A stretch of DNA of 30,738 nt from a virus: positions 1 to 30,738 of IMG/VR virus record IMGVR_UViG_3300031787_000579. The stretch is one strand, 5' to 3'. Position 1 is the stretch's first letter. Every line of letters begins with the position of its first letter. The position numbers and the translations under genes are program-made. Positions 7,876 to 14,801 of the stretch are shown here, one piece after another. The notes beneath the pieces were generated by a model. The model was given only the letters and a program-made list of their open reading frames with translations. It was not told the DNA's origin and ran no database searches.

Positions 7876-9057
7876 ATGGCAATTGGATTAGTTAAAGGTA
7901 GATCAAGTGTTTTCCTTAAAGAGGAAGTGACTGAGGGTGTTTATGTTGCCCCTACATCTGCATCTGATGCGGTGGAAGTTCTTGAGGATGGCATTGAGTT
8001 TAATTACACAAGAGATGAAATTGAAAGAAACAATCTAAGTGCAACAATTGAAGTTGAGGCATCTAGAGTTGGTCAAAAGAATATTGCAGGCACAATCCCT
8101 GTTGAATATAAAGCATCAAGTGTTGCAGGATCTGCCCCACGAGGTGACTTGCTTTTCAAATCCCTACTAGGTGGAAAAAGACAGTTAGCATCTGTTAAGG
8201 TTTCAAAGACTGGCAACACTGCCACAGTCATTCAGATTGAGGATGCAGATATAGCTTCATTTAATAAGGGTGACTCAGTCCTGGTTAAAGAGGCAGGTTC
8301 CTATGAAGTAAGACCTATCTCTGCAGTTGATAGCACACCTGGATCTGCTAACATCACACTAGCATTTGCCCTTGAAAATGGTGCCCCATCTGACAATGTT
8401 GAGATTGAAAAGCACACTACCTATTATCACAATGAGGGTGGTGTAAGTTATTCGGCAACACATTATGCAGGTGGTGAAATTGAGGAAGCTATCGCAGGCC
8501 TTAAGTCTATCTCTGCATCTCTTGAGAATTGGTCAACGGCACAGTTGCCTTCATGGTCTTTCTCAGTTGAGGGATTAGGTCTTGAGAGGCAAGTGGCATC
8601 CCCTGCTTATACACCAGACTTTTCTGGTGATGCACTTCCACCAGTATTGTTAAATGCTTGTATATGGATCAATGGGGTTAAGGTTTCTTACTCTGAATTA
8701 AGCATGAGCTTAGAAAATACTAAATCAGAGATCAAAGGTCCATGCTCAGACTCTGGAAAGATCGGTGCAAGATTTACTCAGTTTGCCTGCTCTGGTGAGA
8801 TCGTAGCTTATGCAGAGGATGATGATGTAGAAAGATTTGATGCTTTCAATAACAATGATGATGTTTCAATCTTTGGATATGCCTACAATCCTACAAGTGT
8901 AGCAGGTGAAGGCAAAGAGTATGTGGCTTTCTGGATCCCTCAAGCAAAGGTCACATCTATCCCATTTGGTGATGTGGATGGGATCATCACAGATCAGATC
9001 AGTTTTAAAGCATATCGAAAAGATGGTGGTGACACTGTCTTCCTATCCTTCATCTAA
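7876..9057 (+). CDS. Major tail tube protein
   Basis: A 393-residue protein. The start MAIGLVKGRSSVFLKEEVTEGVYVAPTS resembles tail tube N-termini (E.T.G.yv.pt), followed by an I-E-F-N-Y-T-R-D strand and an interlocking ring-forming beta domain. There are extra segments around 135-180 and 240-360, so it is larger than simple tube proteins and may carry an exposed domain. A strong ribosome binding site (GGGGAAG) precedes ATG 7876, and a strong terminator follows at 9093. This isolation is expected for a protein needed in hundreds of copies. Synteny (terminator, tube, G/GT, tape measure) is textbook for siphoviruses. Confidence 0.82.
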   Translation: MAIGLVKGRSSVFLKEEVTEGVYVAPTSASDAVEVLEDGIEFNYTRDEIERNNLSATIEVEASRVGQKNIAGTIPVEYKASSVAGSAPRGDLLFKSLLGGKRQLASVKVSKTGNTATVIQIEDADIASFNKGDSVLVKEAGSYEVRPISAVDSTPGSANITLAFALENGAPSDNVEIEKHTTYYHNEGGVSYSATHYAGGEIEEAIAGLKSISASLENWSTAQLPSWSFSVEGLGLERQVASPAYTPDFSGDALPPVLLNACIWINGVKVSYSELSMSLENTKSEIKGPCSDSGKIGARFTQFACSGEIVAYAEDDDVERFDAFNNNDDVSIFGYAYNPTSVAGEGKEYVAFWIPQAKVTSIPFGDVDGIITDQISFKAYRKDGGDTVFLSFI

Positions 9058-9092
9058 TAGGTCCGTCTTCCCTGTTAGTTGGTTAGTTGGTT

Positions 9093-9124
9093 ACCCCTTG
9101 CCATGTGCAGGGGGTTTTTGTTTT
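9093..9124 (+). terminator. Intrinsic terminator after tail tube gene
   Basis: An 8-bp stem CCCCTTGC (9094-9101) / GCAGGGGG (9107-9114) has one T-G pair and loop CATGT, with a flanking A-T pair, and is followed by TTTTTGTTTT (9115-9124). It lies 36 bp after the tail tube stop. It likely lets the tube gene be expressed more than the tape measure unit. Confidence 0.85.
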
Positions 9125-9152
9125 AATATAGAAAAAAAACCAAGGGGAAGAC

Positions 9153-9566
9153 ATGAAGATAGCAAAGACATCAGACAGATTTGAAGTGTGCCACAATGAC
9201 TACAAGATCACAGTCTCACCATTAAAGTATGAACACAAATTAGAGATCCTGGATAGCATCAAGGTAGATGGTGGGGTAGAATATGCAGACATCAAAAAGC
9301 AGGCATTTCTGGCCATTAAATATGGTGTTAAATCAGTGAGTGGGTTTATTGGATATGATGATCAGGATTATAAGATTGCCCAGGATGCTAACGGAAATCT
9401 AACTGATGACTGCACATCTGAATTATTGGAAGCTCTATCTCAGATCAGGATCAATGAAAACTCAGTCCTGTTACCTATCTTTAATTTCTTAACTGGGAAT
9501 AAGTCAAAGATGGATGGTGTCTCTATCAAGATCAATGGCAAAGAGATTGACCTGGGAAACGCTTAG
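9153..9566 (+). CDS. Tail assembly chaperone, short form (gpG-like)
   Basis: A 137-residue protein that begins with beta segments (FEVCHNDYKITVSPLKYEHK) and continues with helices. Preceding site: AGGGGAAG before ATG 9153. By position between tail tube and tape measure, and because a slippery heptamer overlaps its last codons, it corresponds to lambda gpG: a chaperone that binds the tape measure during tail assembly and is absent from the finished virion. The zero-frame stop TAG (9564-9566) lies just 3 bases after the heptamer. The biochemical role is inferred from synteny and the frameshift signal. Confidence 0.8.
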   Translation: MKIAKTSDRFEVCHNDYKITVSPLKYEHKLEILDSIKVDGGVEYADIKKQAFLAIKYGVKSVSGFIGYDDQDYKIAQDANGNLTDDCTSELLEALSQIRINENSVLLPIFNFLTGNKSKMDGVSIKINGKEIDLGNA

Positions 9567-10006
9567 ACTCTCTTTTTGATGTTGCTTATAAGGCAATCAA
9601 TGACATCTCAAGCATAACAAATCAGGATTATATTGAGTTAGTCACCACATTCAATGTGATCCATAACAATGAGTTTCATTGTGGACCTTGCAAAAAGAGA
9701 AACTCTCAACAGGTGAGAGATAAGAGAAAAGCCTGCTCTATTCAGTCAGACAAAGAGATCTTTCAGTCAGAGGATAAACTATTCTTTAAAAGGTGCCCTG
9801 CTAACTTTTGGAGTGCATCATGCCAAGAGATGGTCTCTATCTATAGTAAATTTGAAAAAGGGTTGCTACCATATAGAGGAAGCTTGATGGATCAACCTGC
9901 TAAGTTTATTGATGCCATGAGCATCATAGAAAGACTAACCATAGAGCATCAGATTGAGATGAATAAAAAGGCACAGAAAAAATGGCAGAAAACAAAGTCG
10001 AAGTAG
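9153..10006 (+). CDS. Tail assembly chaperone, -1 frameshift fusion (gpGT-like)
   Basis: If ribosomes slip one base back at GGGAAAC (9554-9560), translation continues CGC TTA GAC TCT and stays open to the TAG ending at 10006, giving about 284 residues: 136 from the first frame and 148 from the -1 frame. The -1 frame is clearly coding from the slip site (DSLFDVAYKAINDISSI) although no start codon with a good ribosome binding site serves it. The extension has Cys pairs (CGPCKKR, CPANFWSASC) and ends with GLLPYRGSLMDQPAKFIDAM, a G-LP-G-L-DQ layout I recall from phage chaperone extensions. It overlaps the tape measure start by 25 bp, as in lambda-like phages. Confidence 0.85.
9554..9560 (+). promoter_or_regulatory. 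-1 ribosomal frameshift slippery heptamer
   Basis: G GGA AAC fits X XXY YYZ exactly in the zero frame (codons CTG GGA AAC). After slipping, both codons re-pair as GGG and AAA. The zero-frame stop is at 9564-9566. A weak stem-loop lies downstream: TTGA/TCAA and TTGC/GCAA arms within 9576-9600 with a two-base bulge. Its 15-nt spacing is longer than usual, so its role as stimulator is doubtful. Confidence 0.85.
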
Positions 10007-11979
10007 TTTTAGGGTTTGATGATGCCGAGCTTAGAGCAGGTGTCAAAGAATTCAATAAAAACATGGAGCAGATGGGAAAGGACATAAGCAAAGCTTTTGA
10101 TCCTAAACCTGCCAAGAGTTTTTTTAGTGAGTTTAAAAGAGCATCATCAGATGCCTTTGGTGGTTTTGCAAAAGACTTTGCCATTGGTTCATTGGTAGCA
10201 GATGGAATTAAGGGTGCATTAAGTGCAGTTAAAGATTTCATAGCAGGATCAATACAAGCCGCCCAAGAGCAAGAAAATGCTTTAAACAATTTGGCCGTTG
10301 CACTTAAAAGAACAGGTGAATTCTCTCAACAGGCAGTAGATGACTTTTCAGCATTTGCCTCAGAACTACAGGCCACAACAGTCTATGGTGATGAATTAAT
10401 CCTATCTCAATTGGCATTGGCAAAATCTTTTGGGGCAACAAATGACCAAGCAAAAGATCTAGTTAGAGCAGCGGCAAATCTATCTGCAACATTTGGTGGG
10501 ACATTAGATGAGAATGTAGAGAAGCTAGGCAAAACACTACAAGGAAATGCAGGAAGACTTGGCCAGTATATCGGGGCAATTGGTGATCTTAGAGAGTCTC
10601 AGTTAAAGGCAGGGGATGCCATTGACATCATCAATGAGAAGTTTGCAGGTGCGGCCCAAGCACAGACCACCACTTACACAGGTACCATCACACAATTATC
10701 AAATGCAGTCTCAGATCTACAAGAGGAGCTAGGTGGTCTTGTCACAAACTCAGATTTTGTCAAAGGCAGTTTGGGTGTTTTGACTGGTGTGTTCAAAGAA
10801 CTAACCCAAGGTTTCACAGACTCAAGAATAGCTAATGAGCTTCAATCCCAGGGATTTGTTGACAGTGAGTCTGAGATCACAAGACTCTCTGAAAAGTATG
10901 CTCAATTGACTGCAGAGCTAGAAAAGAATGTGGCAGTTGTCCAAGAGGATAAAAACAAAGGTTTCTTTGCTTCATTATTCTCTTTTGATAATGCCCCATT
11001 AGCAGCTGAGAAAGTTAAAAATATCACAATTGAACTACAAAAATTAGATAAGCAGATTGAAACATCTGCACAGAAAACATCTGCCATCGGTCAACAAACA
11101 GGTGGGAAGACAGATCCAAGAGCAGATGAGGACAAAAAGGTCACTGATCAAATCCTAGCTCAAAGAAAACAATTTTATGTGGATCTGCAGGATCTAGAAA
11201 ACCAAAACACATTGGCACAAAATGAAGCTGAGATCTTGAAAAGAGCGGCAAGACAAGGCATGACTCAACAGGATTTAGTGGAGCTTCAATCTATTGAGCA
11301 GACCAAATTGGACATCCAATTTCAGGCAGAGGAAGCTAAGGCAAGACTCATAAACAATTCAGTGAATAGAAACTTAGCACTTGAAAAAGTAGGTCAACAA
11401 AAGTCATTAGCTCAAAAGAAACTAGATGCAGATCAGGTTGCTAAGTTAGAACAGTTTAAAGCACAGGAAGAACAAAAGATGCAGCAAATAAGATTTCAAG
11501 CTGCCTCAAACTTCCTCAATGCAGGGATCCTATTAACCAAACAAAACTCAAATGAGCAAAGAGCATTGGCATCTACACTTGCAGTTATGAACACCTGGCA
11601 GGCGGCATCTAATGCCCTTGCTACTAAGGCACCGTGGCCATTGCCTCAAGTCTTTGCGGCATCTGCTATTGCTCTTGGATTTGCCCAGGTGGCACAGATC
11701 AACAAAGCCAAGTTTGCAAATGGTGGTATTGTGGGAGGAAATTCTTTTGCAGGTGATCGAGTACCTGTCCAGGTAAACTCTGGGGAAATGATACTAAATA
11801 AATCACAGCAAAAAGAGCTTTTCAGCATTGCCAATGGTGGTGGATCAAGTGATGCTATTATAAACGCAATAGAAAACTTAGGGGCAAAGATTGCCTCAAT
11901 GCAGACAGTGGTTTCAATTAACAGTAGGGAAATTGCAAGGGCCGTGAGAGATGAAAGATCCTCTGGTTTTGCGGTGTAA
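9982..11979 (+). CDS. Tail tape measure protein
   Basis: A 665-residue, largely helical protein that sets tail length and is threaded through the tube. It starts VEVVLGFDDAELRAGVKEF, a usual tape measure entry, then a hydrophobic Gly/Ala-rich part around 55-90, a long coiled-coil region about 300-510, and a C-terminal motif NGGIVGGNSFAGDRVPVQVN followed by SGEMILNKSQQKELF. That NGG-GDRVPV-NSGEMILN ending is very common in tape measure proteins. At roughly 0.15 nm per residue, the usual helical rule, the tail would be about 100 nm. It starts within the chaperone extension. No lysozyme or peptidase domain is visible. Confidence 0.92.
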   Translation: MAENKVEVVLGFDDAELRAGVKEFNKNMEQMGKDISKAFDPKPAKSFFSEFKRASSDAFGGFAKDFAIGSLVADGIKGALSAVKDFIAGSIQAAQEQENALNNLAVALKRTGEFSQQAVDDFSAFASELQATTVYGDELILSQLALAKSFGATNDQAKDLVRAAANLSATFGGTLDENVEKLGKTLQGNAGRLGQYIGAIGDLRESQLKAGDAIDIINEKFAGAAQAQTTTYTGTITQLSNAVSDLQEELGGLVTNSDFVKGSLGVLTGVFKELTQGFTDSRIANELQSQGFVDSESEITRLSEKYAQLTAELEKNVAVVQEDKNKGFFASLFSFDNAPLAAEKVKNITIELQKLDKQIETSAQKTSAIGQQTGGKTDPRADEDKKVTDQILAQRKQFYVDLQDLENQNTLAQNEAEILKRAARQGMTQQDLVELQSIEQTKLDIQFQAEEAKARLINNSVNRNLALEKVGQQKSLAQKKLDADQVAKLEQFKAQEEQKMQQIRFQAASNFLNAGILLTKQNSNEQRALASTLAVMNTWQAASNALATKAPWPLPQVFAASAIALGFAQVAQINKAKFANGGIVGGNSFAGDRVPVQVNSGEMILNKSQQKELFSIANGGGSSDAIINAIENLGAKIASMQTVVSINSREIARAVRDERSSGFAV

Positions 11980-11981
11980 TT

Positions 11982-12743
11982 ATGAGTGTTAAACTTTACG
12001 CAGACAATCTAATTAAGCAGGCATTGATTTCACCATCATCAGAAAATGCACAATTTCCATCATCTAACTTAAAGGATGATCGCAGGTCTAAAGTCTTTCA
12101 ATCTACCACCACATCATGCAACATTGTTTTTGACTTTGGTGATATCAGGGAGATTGACTCAGTTTGCTTGGTTGACTCTGGGGTGGATCCTATAGGTTTC
12201 ACATCTGCCACAATACAGCTAAATAATGTTGACTCATGGATCAGTCCACCTGTTTCTCAGGTCCTCACTATTGATCCAATCAATGGGTGGGTGAATTATG
12301 ACTGGACATCGGTCCAGAGTTATAGATTTGCCAGGATCTCTTTTGTTAATACTCCTAATCCTGTTGAGGTTTCAAAGGTCTTTATAGGCAAGAGGGTAGA
12401 GCTTGAGAATAATTGCTTCACATATCCATTAAATTTTAAGCAAAACAACAATGCGGTAGTGACTAGAAACAGACTAGGTCAAAAGTTTATTGATGAGATT
12501 AATTCCCAAAAGGAAATAAGTGGATCAATCAACACAATGACCAAAGATGAGGTAGATCAGATCTTTGAGATCACAGACTATGCTTCATTCACTAGACCGA
12601 TTTGGATTAACTTTAATGGTAGTTATATCCTAAACGATGAAAACAAAATAAGTGGATATTATTATTTGAATGATGATCCTACTTTTTCAGTCCAAGCAGG
12701 AAACTATTGGAATGTTGGCCTTGCATTTATGGAAGGCACATGA
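11982..12743 (+). CDS. Distal tail-like (Dit-position) protein
   Basis: A 253-residue beta-rich protein 2 bp after the tape measure stop. N-terminal residues about 15-140 (FPSSNLKDDRRSKVFQS, IVFDFGDIREIDSVCLV, RFARISF) look like a galactose-binding/discoidin-type jelly roll: a strand order with a conserved D-F-G turn. The C-terminal about 90 residues (LNFKQNNNAVVTRNRLGQKF) resemble the belt domain of tail-tip proteins. Its place directly after the tape measure is that of Dit, the ring that joins tube to tip. The call is positional with partial pattern support. Confidence 0.55.
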   Translation: MSVKLYADNLIKQALISPSSENAQFPSSNLKDDRRSKVFQSTTTSCNIVFDFGDIREIDSVCLVDSGVDPIGFTSATIQLNNVDSWISPPVSQVLTIDPINGWVNYDWTSVQSYRFARISFVNTPNPVEVSKVFIGKRVELENNCFTYPLNFKQNNNAVVTRNRLGQKFIDEINSQKEISGSINTMTKDEVDQIFEITDYASFTRPIWINFNGSYILNDENKISGYYYLNDDPTFSVQAGNYWNVGLAFMEGT

Positions 12744-13177
12744 GCAGATTAGTGGTAGATGAGCTTATAACTACACTAGATCAACCAATAACAGTGGATA
12801 GATCATCTTATATTGCATCAATCAGGCCTCACTTATATTGTCACAATAGTCCATTAGGGACATTCTATCTAAACATCTATAGTCCAAGTGGACTAATCAA
12901 ATCATTCTCATTCACTTCCCAAGACATTAAGTCATCATGCGGTCTAAGTGAGGCTTATTTTCATGCTTACTATGCAATCTCTATAACACCTTTCCTTTTA
13001 CCGAGAGGAGAGTACACCATAAAGCTTGAGTCATCTGGTTATACTTTCTCAGAGTCTTCATTTATGGGATGGTGCAAAGATGTGGATCCAGTGGGAAGGG
13101 TTTCGGGCACACCAGAAAACTATACAGAAAACCCTTTTTCTTTTAATCTTATAGAATATAAACCAAGGGAATTTTAA
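12740..13177 (+). CDS. Tail-tip associated protein, beta-rich
   Basis: A 145-residue protein. ATG 12740 is preferred over the upstream in-frame start at 12707 because it overlaps the preceding stop in ATGA, the pattern used by its neighbours. It has repeated beta segments (LGTFYLNIYSPSGLIKSFSF, LLPRGEYTIKLESSGYTF) that look like an Ig-like or carbohydrate-binding fold. I do not recognise the family. By context it belongs to the tail tip. Confidence 0.6.
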   Translation: MSRLVVDELITTLDQPITVDRSSYIASIRPHLYCHNSPLGTFYLNIYSPSGLIKSFSFTSQDIKSSCGLSEAYFHAYYAISITPFLLPRGEYTIKLESSGYTFSESSFMGWCKDVDPVGRVSGTPENYTENPFSFNLIEYKPREF

Positions 13178-13480
13178 ATGGCCCTAAAGATAGTCACAAT
13201 TTCAGATGGGTTTGAGTCTGCAACAGTGCCAAGCATTGTGGTCCCAAGTGTTTTATCAAACTCAACATATTATGCAACACTCTCAAGTCTAGACATTGTT
13301 AATGGTTATGTGACAATCCCTGTTGAACCCACTGCCCCTACTGAGGTGCAATTGGTTTGGAATGGCATTAGTCAATTTTATACTCAAGACTTTACAGTCA
13401 CTGGATCTAGTTTATTTTTCCAATCAAGACTCTCGCCACTACTAGAGACTGGTGATGAGATAACAATTATTTACAAGTAG
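13178..13480 (+). CDS. Small fibre-tip beta-domain protein
   Basis: A 100-residue protein that directly abuts the preceding stop. Residues about 38-100 (LDIVNGYVTIPVEPTAPTEV, YTQDFTVTGSSLFF, GDEITIIYK) are the same small beta domain found at the C-termini of the proteins at 3934-4314, 4331-5641 and 13486-14325. Here it forms most of the protein. A virion role at the tail tip is inferred. Start at ATG 13178 with AGGGAATTTT before it. Confidence 0.6.
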   Translation: MALKIVTISDGFESATVPSIVVPSVLSNSTYYATLSSLDIVNGYVTIPVEPTAPTEVQLVWNGISQFYTQDFTVTGSSLFFQSRLSPLLETGDEITIIYK

Positions 13481-13485
13481 GAATT

Positions 13486-14325
13486 ATGGCACAAATTGAA
13501 AAGCGTGGTTTAAAAAGCAACTCAGTAGATGGATCAAAAGTACAATTCTCAAACAATGAGTCATTTAGAGCTAGAAACTTTGCAAACACATCTGATGTTT
13601 CTTTATTTAAATTAAATGCATCTGATGAGTGGGAGTTTCAGGCACTTCCAAAATACTCAAGCTCAAACATAGCAACAGAGTCATTTGTCACAGGTCAACT
13701 AGCTAACTATGTTTTAACATCTGCAATTGGTGCAGCTAGTGGAATTTGTCCACTTAATGGATCATCTAAGATTGACTCTACTTATTTGCCTAGCTACGTA
13801 GATGATGTTGAGGAGTATGTAAACCTAGCAGGTTTCCCAGTCACTGGTGAAACTGGAAAAATCTATGTTGCCTTAGATACAAACAAAACTTATCGGTGGT
13901 CTGGATCTGCCTATGTTGAAATCTCTGCAGGTCCATCCTCTACTGATGCGGTCCCAGAGGGATCTCTTAACCTTTATTTCACAGATGCAAGAGCAAAGAC
14001 TGCAGCGGTAGTTGACTCAATGGCAGGATCTGAAACAGACCAAGCACCATCAGTTTCATCTGTTAAGACATTCATTGAAAACCAATCTGCAGACATCAAT
14101 GTGCAAACATTTACATTGAGTGCAGGGGATGTCACAAATGGTTATATTGACCTAGCATTTGAAGCAGAGGATGTGATTGAAGTCACACCTAAGGGATTTC
14201 CACCACAACATCCTGGTGATGACTACACTTTAAGTGTTGTTTCATCAGTCACAAGATTAACATTTGCAGGGGACATGTTGTCACTTATCGCAGGTGATAA
14301 ACTTAAGGTAGCTTATAGCATATGA
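13486..14325 (+). CDS. Tail fibre protein, paralogue of 4331-5641
   Basis: A 279-residue protein. Its N-terminus MAQIEKRGLKSNSVDGSKVQ matches MAQQLQKKFIGNNQVDGSKI of the gene at 4331, including the following FKLNASDEWEF-type segment, so both share an anchor domain. The segment SFRARNFANTSDVSLFKLNA is a known entry pattern of phage fibres. The middle has YVNLAGFPVTGETGKIYVAL (a fibre domain with YRWSGSAYVEI) and GSLNLYFTDARAK. The C-terminal about 70 residues are the GD-type beta domain. It overlaps the next gene by 4 bp. Confidence 0.78.
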   Translation: MAQIEKRGLKSNSVDGSKVQFSNNESFRARNFANTSDVSLFKLNASDEWEFQALPKYSSSNIATESFVTGQLANYVLTSAIGAASGICPLNGSSKIDSTYLPSYVDDVEEYVNLAGFPVTGETGKIYVALDTNKTYRWSGSAYVEISAGPSSTDAVPEGSLNLYFTDARAKTAAVVDSMAGSETDQAPSVSSVKTFIENQSADINVQTFTLSAGDVTNGYIDLAFEAEDVIEVTPKGFPPQHPGDDYTLSVVSSVTRLTFAGDMLSLIAGDKLKVAYSI

Positions 14326-14801
14326 GTTTAATCCTTGATCGGGCAGTTTATATTGAGGCCAATGGTCTAAACAAGACTCTTAATGATGCCATCTTAGATG
14401 GTGACATAGGATCTGGTGGCGGTGGTGGTGGGGCCTTGGAAGTCTTTTCTGAGGTGATCCAAATTGTTGCCCCTATCGCATCATCTACAGGTGTTAGTTA
14501 TTTTATTTCACCAACATCAGGTCTGATCTCATTTGTTAAGCTTATGGTCTGGGATAAAAATGGTGTGACCACAGGAAATCTAACCATAGACATTCTTAAA
14601 AATACATCCCCAAATCCTACTGGGATGACTTCAATTTTTTCAGTATTGCCAACAATAAACTTTGCAACAGATCCAAACTACACAAGCAATGCAGGCACAC
14701 TTTCAACATCTGCATTTTCTGCTAATGATGTTTTAAGACTTGATGTTACATCAATCCCTAGTGGGTTTGTGGGTTATTTTTCAATTACGGTGTTCGCATA
14801 A
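14322..14801 (+). CDS. Small tail-tip protein, paralogue of 17568-18074
   Basis: A 159-residue protein with a Gly linker (GSGGGGGGA, about 31-39) joining an N-terminal anchor to a beta domain. The beta domain (ISFVKLMVWDKNGVTTGNLT, NFATDPNYTSNAG, DVLRLDVTSIPSGF) lines up with the protein at 17568-18074 (SQVKLQIFEKGLITSGTLSV, DFATASDYD, EFVKFRIISTPS). The likely role is a short surface fibre or spacer. Overlap with both neighbours by 4 and 1 bp places it in the tail-tip unit. Confidence 0.6.
   Translation: MSLILDRAVYIEANGLNKTLNDAILDGDIGSGGGGGGALEVFSEVIQIVAPIASSTGVSYFISPTSGLISFVKLMVWDKNGVTTGNLTIDILKNTSPNPTGMTSIFSVLPTINFATDPNYTSNAGTLSTSAFSANDVLRLDVTSIPSGFVGYFSITVFA

Noticed and set aside
9656-10006. 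Independent gene starting at GTG 9656
   Set aside because: The same frame is coding further upstream to 9560, no ribosome binding site fits, and the slippery heptamer explains the frame.
9924-10289. Antisense frame over the tape measure start
   Set aside because: Shadow of the Ala/Lys-rich sense frame; the sense frame has far stronger support.
12707-12739. Upstream start for the tail-tip protein
   Set aside because: It lies inside the preceding gene and encodes residues unlike the rest; ATGA overlap at 12740 is the local pattern.
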